The translations under genes were made by a program, and so were the position numbers. DNA of 14,482 nt from assembly GCA_002403415.1 (NCBI GenBank), contig DHHS01000074.1:1-14482 (forward strand), given 5' to 3'. The notes beneath the pieces are model-generated. The model worked only from the letters and a program-made list of their open reading frames with translations. It made no database searches and was not told the DNA's origin. How positions within the stretch are numbered: the stretch's first letter is position 1; every line of letters starts with the position of its first letter. Shown here piece after piece: positions 1 through 7,075 of the stretch. Origin of the DNA: Sphingomonas sp. UBA4766. GTDB lineage: Bacteria; Pseudomonadota; Alphaproteobacteria; Sphingomonadales; Sphingomonadaceae.

Positions 1-266
1 TTGGCCGATGCGGGCTGCGGCACCCCGCGCGGCGTGCGTGCCGGTTTGAGCGGCGCTGGTGCCGCGACCGGCGGCTCGACCGGAGTGGGCACGAACACTG
101 CAACCGCCGGGGGAATGACGGGCGAGGGGCGCATCGCCCCGCGCGGCCAAAATGCGATAAGCACCAGCACCAACGCATAGAGCATCGCGACCAATGCCGC
201 CGAAATTGCCCGCTGGCGCGGCGTGACCGAAACATAGCCTGCGACTGCGACTCGACCAAGCAACAT
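1..266 (-). CDS. Membrane-anchored proline-rich protein, TonB-like (C-terminus cut by window edge)
   Basis: An open frame runs on the minus strand from an ATG at 266 to the window edge with no stop; 88 codons are visible. The protein starts with about 19 polar or basic residues (ending TPRQRA), followed by one hydrophobic segment (about residues 20-40, rich in Ala, Leu and Val, ending at Phe-Trp-Pro-Arg). After that comes a Pro/Ala/Val-rich stretch containing PPAVAVF, VEPPVAAPAP and KPARTPRG. One N-terminal anchor plus a periplasmic proline-rich linker is the layout of TonB energy transducers and some cell-envelope spanning proteins. The diagnostic C-terminal domain lies outside the window, so TonB is inference only. 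A weak purine-rich site (GGAA) lies about 10 bases before the ATG. It follows the nitronate monooxygenase gene on the same strand after a gap of 50 bases. Confidence 0.6.
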   Translation of the reverse strand, partial: MLLGRVAVAGYVSVTPRQRAISAALVAMLYALVLVLIAFWPRGAMRPSPVIPPAVAVFVPTPVEPPVAAPAPLKPARTPRGVPQPASA

Positions 267-316
267 GGCCTGATTCCAATCACGCCGCGCGCTTCATTTC
301 AAGCCAAACCCGTGGC

Positions 317-1336
317 TTAAGCGGCGCGCTTCTCCAGCGCGGTCGCGGCCTCAGCCATCAGGGTCGCCAGGATATCGGCCACCGGCTCCTCACGCGTGAC
401 CATGCCTACCGACTGCCCGGCCATCAGCGAGCCATTTTCGACATCGCCATCAATCACCGCGCGGCGCAGAGCCCCCGCCCAGTAATGCTCGATCCGCAAT
501 TGCGCCGCCGCCATATCGACTTCGCCTGCATCCAGCGCGGCGGCAACCTCGCGCTGCGTCACCAGAAACCGTTCCGCTCCCGCATTTTTGAGCGCGCGGA
601 CAGGGATGACGGGCAAGCGCGGATCAATCTGCACACTCGCCACCGCATCACGGGCGGACGCTCGAAAAAACGCCTTTTTGAAATTCGGATGAGCGATGCT
701 CTCAACCGCACAGGCAAAGCGGGTGCCGAGCTGCACGCCGGCCGCGCCCATATCGACATAGGCCGCAATCGCTTCTCCCCGGCCAATGCCACCGGCGACA
801 AACACCGGCACCTTGTCGGCGACTTCGGGGAGGATTTCCTGTGCGAGCACGCTGGTTGAGACAGGGCCGATATGGCCGCCCGCCTCCATCCCTTCCACCA
901 CCAGCGCGTCCACGCCCGAGCGGATCAGCTTTTTGGCTAAGCTCAGCGCAGGGGCGAAGCAAATCAGCTTGGCGCCCGCCGCCTTGATCGCCTCAATCGC
1001 GCCTGCGGGCGGCAACCCGCCCGCCAAAACGATGTGCGACACCTGATGCCGCGCGCACACCGCGATCAGATCGCCAAGCTGCGGGTGCATGGTGATCAGG
1101 TTGACGCCGAAGGGCTTTGCGGTCAGCGACTTCGTCGCAGCGATCTCGGCATCAAGCAGTTCAGGCGACATCGCCCCGCACGCGATCAGGCCAAAGCCGC
1201 CCGCGTTCGACATCGCAGCGACCAGATTGCGCTCCGACACCCATGACATCGCGCCACAGATAATCGCAGCCTCGCTGCCCAGAAAATCGCACCCGCGCGC
1301 CATGCGGCGCTGAAGGCGCGCGGCGCCCGTGCTCAC
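317..1336 (-). CDS. Nitronate monooxygenase / NAD(P)H-dependent flavin oxidoreductase (NPD family)
   Basis: This 339-residue protein belongs to the 2-nitropropane dioxygenase-like TIM-barrel family, whose members use FMN to oxidise alkyl nitronates; relatives include the enoyl-ACP reductase FabK. Family signs in the sequence are the N-terminal SEAAIICGAMSWVS stretch (about residues 21-34) and the NAGGFGLI loop (44-51). Also present are the VEGMEAGGHIG segment (147-157) with the expected catalytic His155, and the FMN phosphate site AGGIGRGEAI plus VQLGTRF (about 181-207). Length is normal. The start is a GTG at 1336 that overlaps the lysC stop in the sequence GTGA, so the two genes are probably translationally coupled. 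The physiological substrate cannot be told from sequence: propionate-3-nitronate detoxification is the best studied role of the family, but many members are only generic flavin oxidoreductases. Family assignment is firm, exact activity is not. Confidence 0.88.
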   Translation of the reverse strand: MSTGAARLQRRMARGCDFLGSEAAIICGAMSWVSERNLVAAMSNAGGFGLIACGAMSPELLDAEIAATKSLTAKPFGVNLITMHPQLGDLIAVCARHQVSHIVLAGGLPPAGAIEAIKAAGAKLICFAPALSLAKKLIRSGVDALVVEGMEAGGHIGPVSTSVLAQEILPEVADKVPVFVAGGIGRGEAIAAYVDMGAAGVQLGTRFACAVESIAHPNFKKAFFRASARDAVASVQIDPRLPVIPVRALKNAGAERFLVTQREVAAALDAGEVDMAAAQLRIEHYWAGALRRAVIDGDVENGSLMAGQSVGMVTREEPVADILATLMAEAATALEKRAA

Positions 1337-1824
1337 GCAGCCACCGCTGCATCGAGGCCATAAGCGGTGTGCAGCACACGCACTGCCAGCTCGGTCTCGT
1401 CCTCGTCGATCAGCACACTGACCTTGATTTCGCTGGTCGTGATTGCCTGAATGTTGATGCCGCGCGCGCCGAGCGTCTTGAACATCGTGGCGGCCACGCC
1501 CGCATGGCTGCGCATGCCAACGCCCACCACCGTGACCTTTGCAACGCGGGTGTCGTGCATCATCCGGGTATAGCCAATCGCCCCCTGTCCCTGCCCCAGC
1601 ACGTCGAGCGAACGCGCAAGATCGGCAGCGGGCACGGTGAAGGTCACGTCGGTCGATCCGCTTGAATGCGCGATATTCTGGACAATCATGTCGACGTTGA
1701 TCCCGGCTTCCGCCAGGGGGGTAAAGATCGCGCCGACCGCACCGGGCCGGTCGGGCACATCGGTCAGCGTGATCTTCGCTTCATTCTTGTCGTGCGCGAT
1801 GCCCGTGATGAGTTGCCGTTCCAT
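1333..1824 (-). other. Possible in-frame internal start making the LysC beta (regulatory) subunit
   Basis: Inside lysC an in-frame ATG at 1824-1822 (codon 248) is preceded by GAGGAA at 1839-1834, a strong Shine-Dalgarno match with a 9-base spacer. Translation from here would give a 163-residue protein made of the two ACT domains only, beginning MERQLITGIAHDKNEAKITL. In Bacillus subtilis aspartokinase II and Corynebacterium glutamicum LysC a beta subunit of about this size is known to be made from an internal start at the equivalent place, forming an alpha2beta2 enzyme. The site and its position are visible; that it is used here is inference. Confidence 0.45.
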
Positions 1825-2565
1825 ATCGCCCAATTCCTCTTCACTCACGATCAGCGTGCCGGTATCGTCATTGCCATCGACGAAAGACGACAGCACGCGA
1901 ATCCGCACCCCTTCCTTCATCGCCAGCCCGACCGAGCGCGTTTGCAGCACCTTTGCCCCCACACTCGCCAGTTCGAGCATTTCCTCATAGGTCACGCGCG
2001 CCAGTTTGCGCGCGCGTGGCACAATGCGCGGGTCGGTGGTGTAAACGCCATCGACATCGGTGTAGATGTCGCACCGCTCCGCCTTCATCGCGGCGGCCAC
2101 TGCGACCGCCGATGTGTCAGACCCGCCGCGACCAAGGGTTGAGACCCGGCCTTCGCTCACCCCCTGGAAACCGGGGATGACGGCCACTTCGCCAGTTGAC
2201 AGCGCTGCCTCCATCGCGATCGCCTCGATCCGCGCGCTGCCATGGGCGGCTGTGGTATCGATCGGCAACTGCCAGCCAAGCCAGCTGCGCGCGGGCACCC
2301 CGATCGCTTGCAGCGCAATCGCGAGCAGCCCGCTGGTCACTTGTTCGCCCGATGCGACCACGACATCATATTCGCGCGCGTCGTAAAGCGATGACGCCTC
2401 GCGACAGAAATTGACCAGCCGGTCGGTCTCACCCGCCATGGCGGAAACCACCACCGCGACCTGATGCCCGGCATCAACTTCGCGCTTCACGCGGGCGGCG
2501 ACGGCGCGTATCCGTTCGGTCCCGGCCATCGACGTGCCACCAAATTTCATCACAATACGGGCCAT
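1333..2565 (-). CDS. lysC: Aspartate kinase (aspartokinase)
   Basis: LysC phosphorylates aspartate to aspartyl-4-phosphate, the first step toward lysine, diaminopimelate, threonine and methionine. The 410-residue protein opens with the signature KFGGTS at residues 7-12. It carries the kinase motif region GRVSTLGRGGSDTSA and ends in two ACT regulatory domains: the first around ITLTDVPDRPGAVG, the second around VTVVGVGMRSHAGVA. This is the class regulated by lysine and/or threonine feedback. I chose the ATG at 2565 because it gives the family-standard MARIVMKFGGTS start and has an AAAGGAG ribosome-binding site about 13 bases upstream; the frame stays open 44 codons further but that extension has no family resemblance. 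The stop overlaps the GTG of the nitronate monooxygenase gene. An internal ATG at 1824 may give a separate beta subunit (see separate entry). Divergent from ubiG. Confidence 0.96.
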   Translation of the reverse strand: MARIVMKFGGTSMAGTERIRAVAARVKREVDAGHQVAVVVSAMAGETDRLVNFCREASSLYDAREYDVVVASGEQVTSGLLAIALQAIGVPARSWLGWQLPIDTTAAHGSARIEAIAMEAALSTGEVAVIPGFQGVSEGRVSTLGRGGSDTSAVAVAAAMKAERCDIYTDVDGVYTTDPRIVPRARKLARVTYEEMLELASVGAKVLQTRSVGLAMKEGVRIRVLSSFVDGNDDTGTLIVSEEELGDMERQLITGIAHDKNEAKITLTDVPDRPGAVGAIFTPLAEAGINVDMIVQNIAHSSGSTDVTFTVPAADLARSLDVLGQGQGAIGYTRMMHDTRVAKVTVVGVGMRSHAGVAATMFKTLGARGINIQAITTSEIKVSVLIDEDETELAVRVLHTAYGLDAAVAA

Positions 2566-2658
2566 GGCCGGTAGACTGCTCCTTTGAGCTTTGCAGCGGG
2601 CGCTGTTACTGGCGGTGGCTTGCAAAGGCAAGTTTGATGACCCCGCGCGGAGGATCGC
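2566..2658. promoter_or_regulatory. Divergent lysC / ubiG promoter region with nested inverted repeats
   Basis: This 93-base gap separates the lysC and ubiG start codons and must hold both promoters. Weak sigma70-like candidates are TTGCCT-17-TAACAG toward lysC and TTGAGC-17-TACTGG toward ubiG; neither is convincing. Two small inverted repeats are visible: CTTGC(AAAG)GCAAG at 2619-2632 and CTTTGC/GCAAAG with arms at 2589-2594 and 2622-2627. The ubiG ribosome-binding site CGGAGGA lies at 2649-2655, a few bases before its ATG. The -10/-35 calls are guesses. Confidence 0.3.
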
Positions 2659-3384
2659 ATGACCGACACCACCATCGACCCCAATGAAGCCGCGCATTTC
2701 GGTCGGCTCGCGGCCGATTGGTGGAATCCAAAGGGGTCATCGGCGATGCTCCACCGGCTTAACCCGGTGCGGCTGGGTTACTTGCGCGAACGGATCGACG
2801 CGCATTGGGGAAGCGATGCCAGCGCCTACGCACCGCTGGCGGGCAAGCGTGCGCTGGATGTTGGATGCGGCGCGGGCCTGTTGTGCGAGCCGCTGGCGCG
2901 GATGGGCGCGGCGGTAACCGGACTGGATGCGGCACCCGAAAACATCGCAGCGGCCAAGACCCATGCCGCGCAATCGGGCCTGAGCATCGACTATCGCACG
3001 GGCTCGGTCGAGGATTTGGACGACGCATCATTCGACCTTGTCACCAGTCTGGAAGTAATCGAGCATGTGAGCGACCCGGCTGCGTTCGTGCGCGGACTGG
3101 CGCGGGCGCTGGCCCCGGGCGGGCTGATGATCCTGTCCACGCCCAACCGCACGGCGCTGTCGCGGATTGCGCTCATAACCGTTGCGGAGGGGTTGGGGCA
3201 CATCCCGCGCGGCACCCATGATTGGAGCCAGTTCCTGAAGCCCGATGAGCTTCGTGCGCTGATATCCGGCGCCGGGCTGGCCATTGCCGACATGCGGGGA
3301 TTGCGCTTTTCGCCGCTAACGGGCTTCGCGATGGGCGACGACCTCAGCCTCAATTACTTCGCCGTCGCCCACCATCCGGTTTAA
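2659..3384 (+). CDS. ubiG: Ubiquinone biosynthesis O-methyltransferase UbiG
   Basis: UbiG carries out both SAM-dependent O-methylations of ubiquinone synthesis, on the polyprenyl catechol and on demethylubiquinol, at the cytoplasmic face of the inner membrane. The 241-residue protein has the UbiG-specific N-terminal block FGRLAADWWNPKGSSAMLHR followed by NPVRL. Next come the SAM-binding motif I LDVGCGAGLL (about 66-75), the acidic residue of LDAAPEN, motif II in SLEVIEHVSDP, and a post motif APGGLMILSTPNRT. Length matches the family. The ATG at 2659 has a GGAGGA ribosome-binding site. It is divergent from lysC, and its TAA overlaps the phoD stop in the shared tetranucleotide TTAA at 3381-3384. 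Confidence 0.95.
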   Translation: MTDTTIDPNEAAHFGRLAADWWNPKGSSAMLHRLNPVRLGYLRERIDAHWGSDASAYAPLAGKRALDVGCGAGLLCEPLARMGAAVTGLDAAPENIAAAKTHAAQSGLSIDYRTGSVEDLDDASFDLVTSLEVIEHVSDPAAFVRGLARALAPGGLMILSTPNRTALSRIALITVAEGLGHIPRGTHDWSQFLKPDELRALISGAGLAIADMRGLRFSPLTGFAMGDDLSLNYFAVAHHPV

Positions 3385-5006
3385 CCCATCACATTGCGCC
3401 CGCGGTTGACGGTCGCGGTGTGGCCGATGGTGGATGCCATCGACCTGGCCTTGATCGTGTCGACAAAAATCCAGTCATTGGTCACACGCTCGGGCGTGAG
3501 CGTCAGCACCATATAGCCGCGCTGCGAGGTATCGCACCATTTCAGTTCCGGGCTCGACGCGACGAGCGCGGCGGCGACCTGCTTCGGATCGACCTTGATC
3601 GCGCTTTCATAGCCGGGCGAGGTGACACCATGCCCGGCAAATTCGACGCCCGCCGCCTTGCCGTCCTGGGCCAGGTCATAGGCCCAGCCATTATGGCTAT
3701 CCCCCGAAATCACGACGAGATTGGCACCAGCCGCCTGCGCGCCCTTTAAGAAGCGCGCGCGCGCTGCCGGATAACCGCCCCAGCTATCGAAATTGGAAGG
3801 CAGCCCCGCCTTTGACGCGGCAATCCCGGCCATCACATAGTTGCGCGTGCGCGGCGGTGCGTCAGGCGCGAGCCAGCCCGCCGCTGCCTCCGGCACCATG
3901 GTGGTGCCCATGATCGTGCCAAAGCCGACCACTTGCCACTGCTGCCCGGCCTTCACCGAATGGCGGATGCCATGCGCCAGCCATTCCTCCTGCTGCGACC
4001 CCATCATCGTCATCGACGGGTTTTGCCACGCGCCGTCCCGGAATTCTGTCAATGCCTTGGTCACGTTGAGATTGCGGAACAAGGGCGCAATGTCGGGCTG
4101 TTTGGTGCGACCCAAGAGCCGGGTTTCGGTGCGGAACAACGTTGCCAGCGTACCGATGTCATAGGCCTTCCAGGGCTCATCCGAGATCGGCATCCATTCG
4201 CGATAAACCTGGATGGAGGCGGCGCGGCGCACGCTCCAATCGCCCTCGTCATTCTGGTGGTTTTGCGCGCCCCCCTCCCAAGAATCATTGGTCGATTCAT
4301 GGTCGTCCCACTGCATGATCATCGGCACCGACTGATGCAGTTTTTGCAGATCGGGGTCAGCGCGGTAGCTGGCAAACCGCAGGCGGTAATCGGCCAAGCG
4401 CACCATTTCGGTCGCCGGTTCGATCACCCGACCCGCGACCGTGTCTTCAAGCGCGGGATAGTTGCCGATGGCATATTCATACATGTAATCGCCAAGATGG
4501 ATCGCCAGGTCCAGATCGCCCTGCGCCGTTGCATGTGCATAGGCATTGAAATAGCCAAAGGGCAGGTTGGAACAGGAGAATATGCCCGCCTTGAACGATT
4601 TGACCGGCCCTTCCGGCAGGGTCTTGGTCCGGCCGACGGGCGATTTACTGCCATCGGGCGCGATGAAGCGATAGAAATACACGGTCCCGGCGCGCAGCCC
4701 CCCGACCGTAATCTTTGACGTCCAATCGCGCCACGGCCCGGTCACTTGCGTGCCCCCGCCGACGATCTTGGCGAAGTCGGCGGTCGCCGACATCTCGACC
4801 CGCAGGTCGGCCGAGTCGCCCGTTTCGGGGACATAGCGCGTCCACAACAGCATCGAATCGCTCATCGGCTCGCCGCTCGCCACCGAATGGGTAAAGCCGC
4901 GCGCCGCCGAAATGGCGGGTGTCTGGGCAAAACCGGGGATCGCCAGCGCGCCTGCGCCTAGCGTGCCGGTCAACAACAGCGAACGGCGATCAATCCGGAT
5001 GGTCAT
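3381..5006 (-). CDS. phoD: Tat-exported alkaline phosphatase, PhoD family
   Basis: PhoD enzymes are calcium/iron-dependent phosphomonoesterases or phosphodiesterases acting outside the cytoplasm, often in phosphate scavenging. The 541-residue product begins with a twin-arginine signal: Arg7-Arg8 in IDRRSLLLTG, then a hydrophobic stretch to about residue 26. A PhoD N-terminal domain follows (HSVASGEP...SMLLWTRY, 40-58). The metallophosphatase domain has the metal-site motifs CSNLPFGYFNAY (145-156), LGDYMYEY (171-178) and QWDDHESTN (232-240), plus a late VISGDSH. All expected metal ligands appear present and length is normal. I chose the ATG at 5006 because AGGGGG lies 6 bases upstream; a GTG at 5024 would add only MHRGPA. 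It is divergent from the glycosyltransferase gene and convergent with ubiG. I see no PHO box upstream, so phosphate control is not shown by the sequence. Confidence 0.93.
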   Translation of the reverse strand: MTIRIDRRSLLLTGTLGAGALAIPGFAQTPAISAARGFTHSVASGEPMSDSMLLWTRYVPETGDSADLRVEMSATADFAKIVGGGTQVTGPWRDWTSKITVGGLRAGTVYFYRFIAPDGSKSPVGRTKTLPEGPVKSFKAGIFSCSNLPFGYFNAYAHATAQGDLDLAIHLGDYMYEYAIGNYPALEDTVAGRVIEPATEMVRLADYRLRFASYRADPDLQKLHQSVPMIMQWDDHESTNDSWEGGAQNHQNDEGDWSVRRAASIQVYREWMPISDEPWKAYDIGTLATLFRTETRLLGRTKQPDIAPLFRNLNVTKALTEFRDGAWQNPSMTMMGSQQEEWLAHGIRHSVKAGQQWQVVGFGTIMGTTMVPEAAAGWLAPDAPPRTRNYVMAGIAASKAGLPSNFDSWGGYPAARARFLKGAQAAGANLVVISGDSHNGWAYDLAQDGKAAGVEFAGHGVTSPGYESAIKVDPKQVAAALVASSPELKWCDTSQRGYMVLTLTPERVTNDWIFVDTIKARSMASTIGHTATVNRGRNVMG

Positions 5007-5028
5007 GGCAGGCCCCCTGTGCACTTTG

Positions 5029-5047
5029 AAATTGGACGGTTCAATTT
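5029..5047. promoter_or_regulatory. Inverted repeat AAATTG-N7-CAATTT in the phoD / glycosyltransferase intergenic region
   Basis: The short divergent region between phoD (start 5006) and the glycosyltransferase gene contains perfect 6-base arms, AAATTG at 5029-5034 and CAATTT at 5042-5047, around a 7-base spacer. Arm length and spacing would suit a dimeric regulator's operator, and the AT-rich arms stand out from the GC-rich surroundings. It lies about 23-41 bases upstream of the phoD ATG and just before the likely glycosyltransferase start. Regulator identity is unknown; chance occurrence is possible. Confidence 0.35.
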
Positions 5048-5057
5048 ACACAAGCGA

Positions 5058-6545
5058 ATGCACCGCCGATATGGACGATTCGTGACACGACCGCTTTCGA
5101 TAAACAATTTTGGCTGGGCGGCGTTTATCCCACTGCCGACACTGGGGTTGATCGCGCTGGCGATGATCCGCCCGTTCGACCATGACGAGAGCCAATATGT
5201 CGCCGCCGCCCTGCTCAGCGCGGGCGGCCTGCCCTATCGCGACTTCGCTTATTTGCAGACGCCGCTTCAGCCGATGCTGCTCGCGCCCCTTGCCGTCGCA
5301 TCGGGGATATGGGTGTGGCCCGTGTTGCGCGCGGTGAACGCGCTGTGCGGGGCGGCAATGCTGGCCGCTTGTTATGCCGCTGCGCGTCAGGGGGGCGCAG
5401 CAGCCCGCCCGGCGCTGCACGCCACCGCACTGATGGCGTGCTGCGACATTTTCCTGTTCACCAGCGCAGTCGCGCGCAACGACGCGATCCCGGCGATGCT
5501 CCTCGCGATCGCGCTGTGGTTCGTCATGAGACGGATAGCCGGCACCGCGCGCCCGGTCGAAGCCGTTGCCATCGGCCTGTTGTTGAGTGCTGCCGCCGCC
5601 GCCAAGATTTCGTTCGCGCTCCCCGCCGCCGCTTATGGGCTTTATGCGCTCGCCAATCGTGATCACCGGCCCGCATTGCTGGCGCTGGGCGCGGTGCCCG
5701 CCGCCGCGCTGATGCTGTGGCTTTATGCCGTGGCACCGGCGGCGTGCTGGTTCGGAGTGTTCACCTTTCCCGCGCAAGCGCCCGCCGAATGGTATCTGGC
5801 GCAGGGGATGCCCACCAAGCTCAGCCTGATCGGCAAGGCGCTCGACACGATCAAATTCCTCGCGCTTGGTCCCGCCCTGATGGCGCTCGTGATTGCCCTG
5901 CGCTGGCCCGGGCGCACGGCGACCGAGCGGTTGCTCGACCTGATGATCGTCGCGGGGGTGGTAGCCGCACTTTTACCCGAGCCGACCTGGCGGCAATATC
6001 TGTTGCCGATCCTGCCGCCGCTTTTCATTAGGCTGGCACTGGTGTGGACGCGTGTGCCGCCCGGGCGCGGCGCGCGGATCGCCGCCGTCATCTTTTCGAT
6101 CGGCGGCCTGGCCCCCTCGGTGGAGGCGGGGTTGCGCGCGTCATTTGGCGTGCCCATGGTGACGGTGATCGAGCAGGGCGCGGCGCTGCGCACTGTCTTT
6201 GCCAAGGCAGGCGGGGTGGGTCCAGTCGCCACGCTGTCGCCGCAACTCTTGCCGGCCGCTGGCCTTGCCATCGACCCGCGCTTTGCCCCGGGCCCGTTTT
6301 ACTTTCGCAGCCTGAACCTGCTCAACGCGCAGCAGGAACGGCAATTCCACCTCATCTCGCGCAACCGGATCGAAACCGCCGACCCGTTCCATGCGATCCT
6401 GACCGGGGGCGAAGCAGCATGGATGTCGGGCGAGGCGAGCGACGATCAGCCGCTGATCGACTATGCGGTCGCGCGCGGCTGGCGACGTTTGCCGGTGCTC
6501 GGCGGACGATTGACGCTATACCTTCCGCCGCGCCGCGCACCTTAA
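5058..6545 (+). CDS. Polytopic GT39/ArnT-like glycosyltransferase (GT-C fold)
   Basis: This integral membrane protein (495 residues from this start) has one hydrophobic segment, then the acidic motif FDHDESQYVAAALLSAGGLPYRDF, followed by LQTPLQP. The Asp-Glu pair in the first periplasmic loop, followed by Gly-Leu-Pro-Tyr-x-Asp and a Pro-rich second stretch, is the hallmark of protein mannosyltransferase/ArnT-type (GT39, PMT_2) enzymes, which use polyprenyl-phosphate sugars. About nine to ten further hydrophobic segments follow, with a soluble C-terminal tail of roughly 120 residues. Acceptor and sugar cannot be told. The start is uncertain: ATG 5058 is chosen because it leaves room for the phoD promoter and gives a basic N-terminus; GTG 5082 and GTG 5019 are alternatives, and none has a good ribosome-binding site. 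The TAA at 6543-6545 overlaps the DUF2141 gene's stop. Confidence 0.75.
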   Translation: MHRRYGRFVTRPLSINNFGWAAFIPLPTLGLIALAMIRPFDHDESQYVAAALLSAGGLPYRDFAYLQTPLQPMLLAPLAVASGIWVWPVLRAVNALCGAAMLAACYAAARQGGAAARPALHATALMACCDIFLFTSAVARNDAIPAMLLAIALWFVMRRIAGTARPVEAVAIGLLLSAAAAAKISFALPAAAYGLYALANRDHRPALLALGAVPAAALMLWLYAVAPAACWFGVFTFPAQAPAEWYLAQGMPTKLSLIGKALDTIKFLALGPALMALVIALRWPGRTATERLLDLMIVAGVVAALLPEPTWRQYLLPILPPLFIRLALVWTRVPPGRGARIAAVIFSIGGLAPSVEAGLRASFGVPMVTVIEQGAALRTVFAKAGGVGPVATLSPQLLPAAGLAIDPRFAPGPFYFRSLNLLNAQQERQFHLISRNRIETADPFHAILTGGEAAWMSGEASDDQPLIDYAVARGWRRLPVLGGRLTLYLPPRRAP

Positions 6546-7075
6546 TTCTTCATCGGCGACAAACCGCTCAATCCGCGCAGATATTGCGCGCGAATGGTGA
6601 TGGTGGTGATGCCTGAGCCAACCTCAACCGTCGATGCGGCAATCTTGGGCTTGCTTGCACCAATGCGGGTGTTGCTGGTGATGCCGCCGCCATCGCTCCA
6701 GAAATTGAACTTGTTCTTGCCATCGCGGTCATGGGTAAAAAACAGACCATAGCTGCCCGGGGCTGGCACCTGGATGCACATTTCAACCGGGCCGGTCGCA
6801 GGGGTGTCCGCCCAGACGCGGCGGAACACCTTTCCCTCTTTTGCCAAATCGCGATCATCGCGCAGGAAATCGGCCGCCGTTGCCGGATAAAGCTCCAGCT
6901 TGAGCCGCCCCTTGCGGTCCTTCAACCCCGCAACAATAACGTGCACCGCCGGGCCATTGCCCGCATCGCAAGCGGCGGCATCGCTGCCAATCGTCGGGCG
7001 TCCCCCCGCTGCCAGCGGTGCTGCGCCAAACGCTGTGGTAAGGACAAGCGGATAAAGGGCATCGCGAACACGCAT
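6542..7075 (-). CDS. Secreted DUF2141 domain protein
   Basis: The 177-residue product starts with a signal peptide (MRVRDALYPLVLTTAFGAAPLAAGG) and continues as a compact beta-rich domain resembling DUF2141. The features that suggest this are the VHVIVAGLKDRKGRLKLELY strand pair, the MCIQVPAPGSYGLFFTHDRDGKNKFNF segment with its Asp-rich loop, and the late ASTVEVGSGITTITI strand. Two cysteines (in AAACDAG and VEMCIQV) could pair in the periplasm. No biochemical function is known for the family. The ATG at 7075 is favoured over the TTG at 7078; it has GAGGA about 9 bases upstream, inside the preceding gene, and overlaps that gene's stop by one base in TGATG, implying translational coupling with the membrane protein. 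Confidence 0.85.
   Translation of the reverse strand: MRVRDALYPLVLTTAFGAAPLAAGGRPTIGSDAAACDAGNGPAVHVIVAGLKDRKGRLKLELYPATAADFLRDDRDLAKEGKVFRRVWADTPATGPVEMCIQVPAPGSYGLFFTHDRDGKNKFNFWSDGGGITSNTRIGASKPKIAASTVEVGSGITTITIRAQYLRGLSGLSPMKN

Noticed and set aside
301..318. AAGCC/GGCTT inverted repeat after the nitronate monooxygenase stop as a terminator
   Set aside because: Only five paired bases and no U-run follows; too weak to call an intrinsic terminator.
3933..4718. Plus-strand open frame (261 codons) inside phoD
   Set aside because: Antisense to an intact PhoD with all metal-site motifs; composition typical of shadow frames.
5046..5777. Minus-strand open frame (243 codons) opposite the glycosyltransferase, reaching toward phoD
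   Set aside because: Low-complexity Arg/Gly/His-rich translation with no motif, opposite a convincing GT39-like protein.
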